NCBI RefSeq assembly: GCF_014844075.1
Contig: NZ_CP062165.1
Location: 806,001-870,000, forward strand
From: Paenibacillus sp. JNUCC-31
Lineage (GTDB): Bacteria; Bacillota; Bacilli; Paenibacillales; Paenibacillaceae
DNA: 64,000 nt
Reading direction: 5' to 3'
Of the stretch, positions 1 to 10,916 are shown piece after piece. Within the stretch, counting starts at the first letter, position 1. Every line of letters begins with the position of its first letter. The notes under the pieces were generated by a model that saw nothing but the letters and a program-made list of their open reading frames with translations, did no database searches and was not told the DNA's origin. The position numbers and the translations under genes were made by a program.

Positions 1-1058
1 TATTTTAATGCGATCAGCAGATTTTGCAAATTTTTCTCCATTAGGGTGAAATAATCATCCCCGTTGGTAGCCTGTTCTTTGGTTAAACCTTCAACCGGAT
101 TAAGGACCATTGTCTCTACACCTGCTTCATTCGCGAGGGTTTTCGCCAGTTTGTCCGATACCAGCTCTTCGAAGAAAATATATTTAATCCCTTCATCTTT
201 CACCAATTTGGACAATTTCACAATATCCTGGCCTGTGGGCTCTGCATCTGGAGAAAGTCCCATAATCGCATGCTGGGTCAACCCGTAATCACGTGCAATG
301 TACCCAAAAGCTTGGTGTGATACCACAATTTCTTTGTTAGGAACCTTGGACAGTTCATCTGTAAAGTGCTGATCCAGCGTTTCCAGCTTGGTCCGCAGTT
401 CTTGATAGCGTTGTTCATATCCTTCTTGATGTGCAGGATCTACTTCAACCAGACTGTTTTTGATATTCTCAGCCATTACCATTGCCGATTTTGGACTTAC
501 CCATGTATGGGGGTCCACATGATGATCTGCAATATCCTCTGCGTTAGCTTCATCAACATGTTCGTCACTATGTTCATCTACCTGTTCTTCGCCATGACCG
601 TGTCCATCATCACCTTCAGCTGTCAAAAGGGTAACTCCATCACTTACTGCAACTGACTTTACCTTCGTATCGCTATTCAGTGACTTCAGGAAGTTGGGAA
701 CCCATCCCTCAAGACCTGCACCATTGTATAGGAACAACTGGGCTTTGGATGTATTGACAATATCTTGGCTCTTCGGCGTCCAGTCATGTGGTTCAACACC
801 TGTTGGCAGTAAATTAATGACATTCGCATCTTCCCCGCCAATTGTCGCAGTAAACGCATAAACAGGATAGAAGCTCGTGATCACATTCACTTTACCTTCC
901 ACCAGCTTGGCACTCTCCGATCTATTTTGGCCGCATGCCGACAATATCAGCAAACTGAGAACAAGCAGACCGCTGAGCAACAGCTTCAGATGGCTTCTTC
1001 TACCTGTTGCTAGAGTCCGGTTTACCTTGTCTCTATTTCTTCCATTATAAAATTTCAC
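1..1058 (-). CDS. Zinc ABC transporter substrate-binding lipoprotein, ZnuA/AdcA-like (partial)
   Basis: This is the periplasmic-type metal-binding lipoprotein of a zinc or manganese ABC transporter; the 3' end lies beyond the window. Translation from a GTG at 1058 gives a basic N-terminus, a hydrophobic stretch and a lipobox (LSAC), then a cluster A-I fold with GVEPHDWTPK, a His/Asp-rich loop (GHGHGEE, then EHSDEH) and HHVDPHTW. The acidic His-rich loop is typical of zinc-specific ZnuA proteins. A GGAG lies about 9 bases before the GTG; a nearby ATG is out of frame. A Zur-type palindrome sits just upstream and zur is 3 kb away, which supports zinc repression. The metal is inferred from the loop and the operator, not proven. 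Confidence 0.88.
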   Translation of the reverse strand, partial: MKFYNGRNRDKVNRTLATGRRSHLKLLLSGLLVLSLLILSACGQNRSESAKLVEGKVNVITSFYPVYAFTATIGGEDANVINLLPTGVEPHDWTPKSQDIVNTSKAQLFLYNGAGLEGWVPNFLKSLNSDTKVKSVAVSDGVTLLTAEGDDGHGHGEEQVDEHSDEHVDEANAEDIADHHVDPHTWVSPKSAMVMAENIKNSLVEVDPAHQEGYEQRYQELRTKLETLDQHFTDELSKVPNKEIVVSHQAFGYIARDYGLTQHAIMGLSPDAEPTGQDIVKLSKLVKDEGIKYIFFEELVSDKLAKTLANEAGVETMVLNPVEGLTKEQATNGDDYFTLMEKNLQNLLIALK

Positions 1059-1082
1059 TAGTATTCACTCCGCATCTCTTAA

Positions 1083-1097
1083 TCGTAAACATTACTG
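1083..1097 (-). promoter_or_regulatory. Zur-type operator upstream of the zinc-binding lipoprotein gene
   Basis: TCGTAAACATTACTG is a 7-1-7 inverted repeat matching the Bacillus Zur consensus TCGTAATNATTACGA except in the seventh and the last two positions. It lies 25 bases before the GTG start of the ZnuA-like gene. Confidence 0.6.
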
Positions 1098-1216
1098 AAA
1101 GAATTATAGGTAACCTGCACGAACTTGTCAAGCTGATCTGTCTTATTCATTCTTTCCTTGAGCACGGAGTTCATAACAGTATATGCCTGTTTTCATCGCA
1201 ACAGAGCCGATTCCAT

Positions 1217-1260
1217 CCAAAATAAAAAGTGACCCGATTATTCATCGAGCCACTTTTATT
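1217..1260 (-). terminator. Intrinsic terminator of metG
   Basis: A stem pairing AAAAGTG with CACTTTT and CGAT with ATCG is followed on the minus strand by a T-rich run. It lies 35 bases past the metG stop codon. Confidence 0.7.
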
Positions 1261-1295
1261 GTAGCAATACAAACCAAACCCTTGGTTACACGATC

Positions 1296-3660
<2,365 letters not shown>

Positions 3661-3670
3661 AAATCATATA

Positions 3671-3844
3671 GAAGTTGTTCAAAAAGTCCAATTTTGATTA
3701 CGATTGATACCTAGGGCATCATCAGCATCGAATATGAAATTCAGCCGAAATGTCCGTTGCTCACGTAGTTTCCCTACGCTCGGCTACTCCATTTCTAGCT
3801 TCATCCCATCTTCTTGGTACTGAAAACCAAACTTTTTGAACAGC
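3671..3844. mobile_element. MITE-like element inserted in the metG 5' leader
   Basis: A 174-bp segment with inverted ends sharing the core TGTTCAAAAAGT, flanked on both sides by TATA (3667-3670 and 3845-3848), fitting a target duplication of TA or TATA. It encodes nothing. It lies between a promoter (3858-3887) and the T-box leader. Confidence 0.65.
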
Positions 3845-3857
3845 TATACATACCAAA

Positions 3858-3887
3858 AATATACTGAAATACTGCCTTCTTTGTCAA
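3858..3887 (-). promoter_or_regulatory. Probable sigma-A promoter of metG
   Basis: On the minus strand TTGACA (3887-3882) is separated by 18 bases from TATATT (3863-3858). Predicted transcription starts about 7 bases before the MITE-like element, so the element would be transcribed as part of the leader. Confidence 0.6.
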
Positions 3888-3934
3888 GTGGACAGCACTC
3901 TTAAATCAACTCTGCAAAAACGAGCGTTGGACCG

Positions 3935-4186
3935 TTAATCCGATACCATCACAGACTTTTCAGCCTTCGGTGGCACCAGATCCACCCCGCCTGGATGAAA
4001 CGGATGGCATTTCGCAATGCGCTTTGCCGCAAGCAGCGATCCCTTGAACGCACCGTGCACCTCAATTGCTTCCATCGCGTAAGCCGAGCAAGTGGGATAG
4101 AATCGACACGTCGGCGGCTTCAATGGAGAGATATAGCTGCGATACACCCGAATGGGGGCCTGAACGAGTCTGCGGGATAATTTCAT
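3935..4186 (-). CDS. yidD: Membrane protein insertion efficiency factor YidD
   Basis: Small peripheral membrane protein thought to help YidC/Oxa1-type insertion of membrane proteins. The 83-residue product has the family core [10 protein letters not shown], the amphipathic N-terminal helix ([15 protein letters not shown]) and the C-terminal HPGGVDLVP. It starts 2 bases after the zur stop codon and so is probably translationally coupled to zur. Many genomes keep yidD beside rpmH/rnpA instead, so the pairing with zur here is a local arrangement. Confidence 0.93.
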   Translation of the reverse strand: MKLSRRLVQAPIRVYRSYISPLKPPTCRFYPTCSAYAMEAIEVHGAFKGSLLAAKRIAKCHPFHPGGVDLVPPKAEKSVMVSD

Positions 4187-4188
4187 TG

Positions 4189-4653
4189 TCAGTGCTTCCC
4201 GTGAGTGTGCTGATGTCCAGACGACACTTTGGCAGGCACATGTTCGGCACAGTCCTTACAATACCCGAAAACTTCAAATTTATGATCGACGACTTGAAAT
4301 TGCTCAGGTGCATCTGCAAGCTGCATCGGGCAAAAAATGATCGGATATGTCTTCTGGCATTTCAGACAAATCATATGGTGGTGATGGTGATCCTCGCTGC
4401 AATGTGCTCTGAACTTCACACCATCTTCAAAGATAACCTGCTCCAGTACACCCAATTCCTGCATGACACGCAAATTCCGGTACACCGTGTCAAAGCTCAG
4501 GCCGCTGTATGTCTTACCCATATATTCATAGACGTCCTTGGGTGTCAGATACCCCTGGGATTCGGCAAATAACCGGGCCAGTGTCTTCCGCTGATCCGTA
4601 ATGCGGAGCCCCTGCGAGGACATAGTCGTAATAATCTGTTCTGTTGACAGCAT
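4189..4653 (-). CDS. zur: Fur-family zinc uptake regulator Zur
   Basis: Metal-dependent repressor of zinc uptake genes. The 154-residue product has the Fur winged helix with [18 protein letters not shown], the histidine stretch HHHHH followed by ICLKC, and a second structural pair GYCKDC, giving the CxxC/CxxC structural zinc site. The pattern [28 protein letters not shown] resembles Bacillus Zur more than PerR or Fur. ATG at 4653 has AGGAGG 11 bases upstream; an in-frame GTG at 4665 overlaps that site and is unlikely. The C-terminus is His-rich (GHQHTHGKH). A Zur-type box precedes the ZnuA-like gene at the window start, an obvious target. Confidence 0.87.
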   Translation of the reverse strand: MLSTEQIITTMSSQGLRITDQRKTLARLFAESQGYLTPKDVYEYMGKTYSGLSFDTVYRNLRVMQELGVLEQVIFEDGVKFRAHCSEDHHHHHMICLKCQKTYPIIFCPMQLADAPEQFQVVDHKFEVFGYCKDCAEHVPAKVSSGHQHTHGKH

Positions 4654-4884
4654 GACCAAAAGCACCTCCTGTCATACGAGCATTCTGCATAAGTCCAAAG
4701 AGCGAATTCAATCCAGCCATCCTAGGTCGGAATGGTTCTATTCGTCTAGGAATTGTACCCCTTAGCGTGCGGAGCCAAATTATGCAAAATGCTGATACTT
4801 ATGCTTAATTTATATACTACTAATAATGCCTTAAATGAAGTTCATAGTCAACGAAAGCGCCTGGATACCGCTAATAACAGGCTG
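4654..4884. other. Intergenic region upstream of zur
   Basis: No convincing gene was seen. It should hold the zur-yidD promoter, but no clear -35/-10 pair stands out. Confidence 0.4.
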
Positions 4885-4938
4885 AACTAAAAAAGAACTG
4901 CCCCCGGTCATTTGCATGACGTGGGAACAGCTCCATCT
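4885..4938 (-). terminator. Terminator of the stalk-domain protein gene
   Basis: A long imperfect stem (GAGCTG..GTCAT with ATGAC..CAGTTC) followed on the minus strand by TTTTTT, about 100 bases past the stop at 5040. Confidence 0.7.
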
Positions 4939-5039
4939 TTTGACGGTTCAGATGCTTCATCCTTCGGACGACTTTTGGGGTGACAGGATAATATTATATA
5001 ACTTCACACCAAACCGTCCGTGCCTATGGAAAAGGTTGA

Positions 5040-7313
5040 TTACTTCTCAGCCGGAAGCGGTGTAAACAGCAGGTTAACCGGCAGATTGCTTCCCGGTGCT
5101 GCGGAGAACAGAATGGTTACACTTTGACCATAAGAACCAGTACGATAGAGTACACTTTGTTCATTTGGTGCGCTCACAGATTTGCCGTTCGAAATCTGAA
5201 CAAGTTCTCCATTAACGAGTGCTACACCCGAATATTTACCACCACGCGGGTTGAAGGAGATCAATGTGCGCGGAGCTACATTGTTCAGTGTAATTTTGTA
5301 CAGTACACCGAAGTTACCCGCGTTGGAAGCATCTGTGTACGCCATTGGATCTGTTCCGACCAGATTCGGGTCACTTGCATTATCCCCAAGCGGCAAACGT
5401 GAAGGCTTCGAACCTACTTCCTGGTCATACGTAATGATACGTGTTGCATTCGGGTATGTTCCCCGGTTATGCACTCCGTCACGATCCAGAACAGGCAGTG
5501 TGGACCATACAGCCATCGGATCTTTATTTTCTTCAATCATGATAACGTTGTAATCCAGTCCATAGTCGCTGAATGCATCTGAGTACAAAGAGATGACTTG
5601 ACCCTGTTTCATTGGAAGATCACTCAATTCGGTCAGAATTAGCTTGCTCTCTCCAGGCTGAATGTACACTTTCTTTTGTCCTGTACCACTCTGTATGGAT
5701 TTGAACCAGCGATCAATGGACAGCTTCCCAGCCGCAGTTGCTATTGGTGACGGACCTGCGAAACCCATATTTTGCTGTTCGAACACTGCCGTATATGCGT
5801 TGTTATTTGTTGCAACAACATACATCTTCACACTTTTACCTGTATTGTTCACGTGGTGAATCATAAAACGGGTCTGTCCGATGGATGACTCTTTGTACAC
5901 AATCCCTTCCGTATTAACGGTTTCTGGGCTGTTACTACGAATCAGCAAACTTGGCTCGTCGTAATACGTGTACGGAACTTTCTCCATGGCAGGAACATCA
6001 TTGCCGTTGAATATAAACTTCTCACCTACCGGTGTAAACAACTGATTAAAGTCAGACATGGTGTACAGCGTTTCACCTGTAATGTTAACCGTCTTGGTAT
6101 AGCTGTTGCTCGCACCATGTTTGTCCGTAACAGTCAGCGTTACGGTCTTAGGGCCCGGAACAAAGAATGCCAGAGCATTGTTTTCCCATACGGTTTTATC
6201 ATTATCAATGGCATTTTCATCATCGGTGCTTTGATCAATATAGATGATCTTTTCACCCATCTTGTACTCTTCCTTGTCAGTTGTAAACATCGCTACCGGA
6301 GGAAGATTTGGCTTCTGAACCTGAATCGTTACAGCGTACGGATCACTCCACTGCCCACTCGAATCCTGGACAGCATACGTTACCGTATATGTACCTGGTT
6401 GGTCATATGAATCCTGACGGCCAGTCCAGCGTTCGTCTACAATTTCCAGTCCTTTGGGAGAGCTGGATTTGGTGCTGTATGTTACCGTATCTCCTGCAAA
6501 AATCTCTTTTTGTACCGTGAAGCTGGCTACCGGTTTGGTATTCAGATTCAGGACAATAGTCTTGGCAGACTGATTAACTTTATAAGTAATGTTGAGTGCC
6601 TGAGTAATCGAAGTCAGGGGCACCATGAACGTATTTTTTTGTTGATAGGCAGGGCCTTTCATCGTTCTGGATTCACCGTTAACGGTATAAATGGTACTGT
6701 TCGTTTTGAAGCGAAGCTCATCTTCGCCACTAATAATTATGGTTTCCTTGGTTGTATTGTCATATTTAACATTATAACCAACCCGGTCCACCAGTGCGCG
6801 GATCGCTACATAGGATACGCCATTTTTAACTGCCATTGGCTGTCCGGCAAGATATGTTTTACCGTCCTGCATCATTTTATTGCTGTTCATGTACAGTGTC
6901 AGATCTCCGCCTTTACTTCCGGCAACAGATTGACCGCTTGTAGATGGATGCTCAACCTCAACTGGAGTCGTAGGTACTGTTGTTTCTTCTTCCGCACCTT
7001 CTTCATCAGCAGGGTCTGTAACCGGCTCAACCGGAGTAACATCCGTACTTGTTGGTTCAGTTGTCACCGGATTTGCGCCTTCTTTTGTGCCTTCTACAGT
7101 TCCATTATCCGTTTGAGTTGTACCAGATCCGGACTTCACTTCTGATTCGGCAATCGTTTGTTCTTTCTTCACAACCTCTACGGATTTAACGGTGGCTGTA
7201 TTTGCTGTTGTTGTATCACTTTGATCGGCTGCCAGTGCATTCGCGGGAATCGCTGCAAACGCTTGAAACACAGCTAAAGCGGTAAGTATAGATAATTTCT
7301 TCTTCAAATTCAT
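5040..7313 (-). CDS. Secreted stalk-domain (copper amine oxidase N-terminal-like) protein with PKD-like domains
   Basis: Exported protein of 757 residues. It has a signal peptide (about 1-29), a Thr/Glu/Pro-rich linker (30-130), a copper-amine-oxidase N-terminal-like 'stalk' domain (about 140-255, with GQPMAVKNGVSYVAIRALVD and MVPLTSITQALN), two PKD-like beta domains (about 260-415) and a C-terminal region of about 340 residues that I do not recognise. The stalk domain is not an oxidase; it is common in Paenibacillus surface proteins. GGAG lies 12 bases before the ATG. The gene stands alone with its own terminator. A wall-associated or structural role is inference; no catalytic motif was seen. 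Confidence 0.85.
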   Translation of the reverse strand: MNLKKKLSILTALAVFQAFAAIPANALAADQSDTTTANTATVKSVEVVKKEQTIAESEVKSGSGTTQTDNGTVEGTKEGANPVTTEPTSTDVTPVEPVTDPADEEGAEEETTVPTTPVEVEHPSTSGQSVAGSKGGDLTLYMNSNKMMQDGKTYLAGQPMAVKNGVSYVAIRALVDRVGYNVKYDNTTKETIIISGEDELRFKTNSTIYTVNGESRTMKGPAYQQKNTFMVPLTSITQALNITYKVNQSAKTIVLNLNTKPVASFTVQKEIFAGDTVTYSTKSSSPKGLEIVDERWTGRQDSYDQPGTYTVTYAVQDSSGQWSDPYAVTIQVQKPNLPPVAMFTTDKEEYKMGEKIIYIDQSTDDENAIDNDKTVWENNALAFFVPGPKTVTLTVTDKHGASNSYTKTVNITGETLYTMSDFNQLFTPVGEKFIFNGNDVPAMEKVPYTYYDEPSLLIRSNSPETVNTEGIVYKESSIGQTRFMIHHVNNTGKSVKMYVVATNNNAYTAVFEQQNMGFAGPSPIATAAGKLSIDRWFKSIQSGTGQKKVYIQPGESKLILTELSDLPMKQGQVISLYSDAFSDYGLDYNVIMIEENKDPMAVWSTLPVLDRDGVHNRGTYPNATRIITYDQEVGSKPSRLPLGDNASDPNLVGTDPMAYTDASNAGNFGVLYKITLNNVAPRTLISFNPRGGKYSGVALVNGELVQISNGKSVSAPNEQSVLYRTGSYGQSVTILFSAAPGSNLPVNLLFTPLPAEK

Positions 7314-7529
7314 TCTTTGTCTTTGGCTCCTTCTGCTCCCATTTTATAAATATCCCCCTCAAAAAGTCATACTATTAGACGCTTGTAACCGGGAAAAGTT
7401 GCTAAAATATTTAATTAAGAAATGTAAACTTTTAATAGACGGAAAATATTATGGAAATAGTTATCTATTACACTTTCGATTTGGAGTGAAAAATCTGTAT
7501 TAAAACCTGCCGCAGATTCCAACAAAAAA

Positions 7530-7577
7530 AATCTCTCCATGACATGGTAGAATAGCACCACGTCACAGAGAGATTTA
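7530..7577 (-). terminator. Terminator of the sugar/nagZ operon
   Basis: A near-perfect stem (AAATCTCTCTGTGACGTGGT with its complement) followed on the minus strand by seven T. It lies just after the nagZ stop codon and ends the six-gene operon. Confidence 0.9.
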
Positions 7578-7593
7578 AGAGATTTCGAACGTG

Positions 7594-9264
7594 CTAACAC
7601 AAACTGACGGGCAGACTTCCGGTTGACTGCAATTCACCTGTTAACACGAGGGACAATGTACGAACCACTGCAGGCGTGTTCTCGTATGTGCACACATAAC
7701 ATCCCGGTTTTGGAATCTCCAATAGATCATACGGATTACGCAGAGCAACCACAATCAGGGAATACTTCTCACTAAGTTTTTCAACCAAATGCTGTTGTCC
7801 TTTCGGAAGATGTCCAGCGGAAGTATACGTACATACGATGATTTGATCTCCCTCCGACACATCCTTCAATATCCGATCCGCTTCATCATAAGTTGGCTGG
7901 GTGGTTATTTTGTACTCCCGAACTCTGCCTCTCCGCTGCGATAGTGCCACGCCAAGCGAATCCGTATGTGACCATGGTTCATCGACTTCGGTCCGTTGCA
8001 CGACTTCCGGCCAGATCACATACACGTCCTGTTCTGGGTTCAGCGGAAGCAACCCTTCATCATGAACCACTGTAATGCTATTGGAGGCGATCTCATTCAG
8101 TGTGGATTCGATGGAGGCCAGCGATCTTGGTGATTCATCCTTTTCTTGTGATGTAAAAAAAAGCTCACCCACATCAGTTCTATCTGGTACAGCACCTACT
8201 GCATCATCCGCTTCTAGGGAAACGAGATAGTTCCCCCACTGACCACAACGTGCTGCCTTCCATGCAATGATACGTTCCAGTGCCCGGTTAACGGTTGCTT
8301 CTGCAATACGCCCAGACTGAACAGCTTCAACAACTGCTTCCACGGCGGAGATCTGATCTTGCAGAGTATGACTGACCAGAACCAGATCAGCTCCTGCCTC
8401 CACAGCACGAATGGCAGCCTCGGCTACACCATAGGGCTTGGATATCGCATGCATTTCCAGACAGTCTGTAATAATAATACCGTCAAATCCCATTTCTTCG
8501 CGCAACAGGCCTGTCAGCACTTTACGTGACAATGTCGCCGGAATCGGCTCCGGTTCAATGGTTGGAAAGATTACGTGGGCTGTCATGATGGCATCCACTC
8601 CAGCCTCAATAGCCCGACGGAATGGCAGCAATTCAATCTGCTCCAGCCTGTCCCGATCATGAGGTACAGTCACCATGCCGAGATGAGAATCCACTGCTGT
8701 ATCCCCATGTCCTGGAAAATGTTTGGCTGTTGCAGCAATGCCTTGGGATTGGTACCCTTTGATAGCTGCTGCCCCATGGACAGCTACACTTTCGGCATTC
8801 TCGCCATAGGAACGCACGCCGATGACCGGATTAAGAACATTGTTATTCACGTCCACGACAGGAGCGAGGTTCATGTCGATACCGATGCTTTTCAATTCCC
8901 GACCTAAAATTTGGGCACATTCAAGGGTATAGTCGGGCTTCCCTGCTGCTCCAAGCGCCATATTGCCAGGTACCTGGGTCACTCCCTCTTTGTCAATCCG
9001 GGCCACCATACCGCCCTCCTGATCCACAGAGATCATCAGGGGCAATTCTCCGGCATCCGCCGCAATCGCTTGCAAGTCGGCAGACAGACGGGTTAACTGG
9101 CCCACGCTTTCCACATTTCTCCGGAAATAAATGACGCCTCCCACATGATAATCACGGATCAACTTATTGATCTGTTCATCCGCGTGCTGTCCATGAAATC
9201 CACACATAAACATCTGACCTACCCGTTGTTCCAACGAAAGACGATCGATAGATTTCATACGCAT
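7594..9264 (-). CDS. nagZ: Glycoside hydrolase family 3 beta-N-acetylhexosaminidase
   Basis: Cleaves N-acetylglucosamine from chitooligosaccharides or peptidoglycan fragments. The 556-residue protein carries the NagZ signature KHFPGHGDTAVDSH (181-194), whose His/Asp pair acts as acid/base, and the nucleophile Asp in GIIITDCLEM (D267). A C-terminal alpha/beta domain of the two-domain Gram-positive type follows (about 390-556). No signal peptide is visible, so the enzyme is probably cytoplasmic. GGGGGAG lies 6-7 bases before the ATG. It starts 15 bases after the response regulator stop and is the last gene of the ABC/two-component operon, so the transporter probably imports GlcNAc-containing di- or oligosaccharides. 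Confidence 0.92.
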   Translation of the reverse strand: MRMKSIDRLSLEQRVGQMFMCGFHGQHADEQINKLIRDYHVGGVIYFRRNVESVGQLTRLSADLQAIAADAGELPLMISVDQEGGMVARIDKEGVTQVPGNMALGAAGKPDYTLECAQILGRELKSIGIDMNLAPVVDVNNNVLNPVIGVRSYGENAESVAVHGAAAIKGYQSQGIAATAKHFPGHGDTAVDSHLGMVTVPHDRDRLEQIELLPFRRAIEAGVDAIMTAHVIFPTIEPEPIPATLSRKVLTGLLREEMGFDGIIITDCLEMHAISKPYGVAEAAIRAVEAGADLVLVSHTLQDQISAVEAVVEAVQSGRIAEATVNRALERIIAWKAARCGQWGNYLVSLEADDAVGAVPDRTDVGELFFTSQEKDESPRSLASIESTLNEIASNSITVVHDEGLLPLNPEQDVYVIWPEVVQRTEVDEPWSHTDSLGVALSQRRGRVREYKITTQPTYDEADRILKDVSEGDQIIVCTYTSAGHLPKGQQHLVEKLSEKYSLIVVALRNPYDLLEIPKPGCYVCTYENTPAVVRTLSLVLTGELQSTGSLPVSLC

Positions 9265-9278
9265 GCTTCACTCCCCCA

Positions 9279-10916
9279 TTAAGAACCTGCTCTTTGGTTT
9301 GACCTGAATTCCGATGGTTTCATATGAAAATGTTTATGGAATACTTTGGAGAAATATCGCCGCTCCTTGAATCCCGTTGCTTCTCCAATGGCTGTTATGC
9401 TCCACTCCGTTGTGCTTAACAATAAAGCTGCGCTCTCCATCCGTTTCTGGGTCATATATTCAACAAACGTAACACCCATATGATTTTTGAACAGCTGGCA
9501 AAAGTAACCCGGACTGATTCCCAGCCAATCGGCAACTTCATCAATACCCAAATCACATTCCAGTCTGGCGTTCATATACTCGCACGCTGACGTCATTAGC
9601 TCCGATACAGAAGGACGTGGCACGCTTTTCTTGTCATAACAAACATGAGCAAGCGCCTCAGCCAGTTCGATTAATTCTTTGATGGAGGTCGCTGAATGCA
9701 ATGCGCTCCAGAAATGAATTTCGTCTTGTTCAGCCATCACATGTACTTCGCGCAATTCACGCAGCATATGTACAAGCAAGAAACGCAGACTATTTTCAGC
9801 GACACCATCCAGCGCACTCTTATGTTCACTCATCCGATGTTTGAGCGTGGTTAACAACTCAATCAAGCCCTGCTTATTTCCCTGCCTGATCCAGCGAGTG
9901 ATGAAGTCCAGATCTTCTTTTGCAACCCACATCATTGCCCTTCCGGATGGTTCCTTCGATATCTCTAAGGAAGGTTCAGAAATTTCCTGCTTTAACTTCA
10001 CACTGCACGGGTCCGAGTCACTCATGATCAGCAGTCTCTGACAGTGGCGGTACCGCTCAGCAATCTGGTCATCCAGCTTCACAGGCATAACATCCTGAAT
10101 GACCCGTGTCTTCATGCCCGAATCGGGCTCAAATGTCGCATCCAACTCCAATGTGATCTGCCGAGCCAACGCATCCGCCCGCAGTCTCCATTCATCAGTT
10201 GCCTCCACCAACATGCACCATTCTCCCTTACGGGCCGAAATTAGCAAGGTACCATTACTGATTCTGTCAGTAAGCTCCCTAAGCCTGGAACGGATCATCC
10301 CATGCCAGCTTTGATGACGGGATACGGACCATCCAATGGAATGCTTGAAATAACCCGATACATCAATGAGCAGCAAGATATATCTTAAGGAAGATAACTG
10401 GGGTTGAGGGACAGACGTTGGGTAAGGAAACAACGCCGAATCCTCTTCTCTTCGCATCAGGTCAATGATATGTTTGTATCTGACCCAGGCTTCCATCTCC
10501 GATTTGCGGTGGGTTTCCGCCTCCAACTCGATCCGCTTCTTCTGAATCTGCCCGGCAAGCTCACGCAATTTATGTTCCAGATCCAGGTAATCGATTGGCT
10601 TGCATATGTATTCATGGACATTGTAACGAATAGCTGTACGGGCATACTCAAACTGCTGATATCCAGTCAGCAAAATAATTTCGCATGTTTCACCCTGTTC
10701 CCGCAACGTTTGAATTAACTCCAAACCATCCATGGATGGCATACGAATGTCACACAACATAATATCGGGATGATATTCTGCAACTTTATCGAGCGCTTCA
10801 GCACCGCTTCTGGCCGTGCCCACAACTTCAATGCCCATCTCTTCCCAAGGCAAAATAAAACTCAGGTTTTCCAAAATCGGCAGCTCATCGTCAACCAGCA
10901 ACGCGGTTAGATTCAT
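9279..10916 (-). CDS. Response regulator, YesN/AraC type
   Basis: DNA-binding partner of the adjacent sensor kinase. The 545-residue protein has a receiver domain (about 1-120) with the acidic pair D9/D10, phosphoacceptor D56 in MLCDIRMPSMDG and K107 in CKPIDY, a middle region of about 300 residues that may be a sensor or dimer domain, and a C-terminal pair of AraC helix-turn-helix motifs (about 445-540, with GISPGYFCQLFKNHMG and ATGFKERRYFSKVFHKH). The start codon overlaps the end of the kinase gene by 4 bases. It likely activates the sugar operon in which it sits. Confidence 0.93.
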   Translation of the reverse strand: MNLTALLVDDELPILENLSFILPWEEMGIEVVGTARSGAEALDKVAEYHPDIMLCDIRMPSMDGLELIQTLREQGETCEIILLTGYQQFEYARTAIRYNVHEYICKPIDYLDLEHKLRELAGQIQKKRIELEAETHRKSEMEAWVRYKHIIDLMRREEDSALFPYPTSVPQPQLSSLRYILLLIDVSGYFKHSIGWSVSRHQSWHGMIRSRLRELTDRISNGTLLISARKGEWCMLVEATDEWRLRADALARQITLELDATFEPDSGMKTRVIQDVMPVKLDDQIAERYRHCQRLLIMSDSDPCSVKLKQEISEPSLEISKEPSGRAMMWVAKEDLDFITRWIRQGNKQGLIELLTTLKHRMSEHKSALDGVAENSLRFLLVHMLRELREVHVMAEQDEIHFWSALHSATSIKELIELAEALAHVCYDKKSVPRPSVSELMTSACEYMNARLECDLGIDEVADWLGISPGYFCQLFKNHMGVTFVEYMTQKRMESAALLLSTTEWSITAIGEATGFKERRYFSKVFHKHFHMKPSEFRSNQRAGS

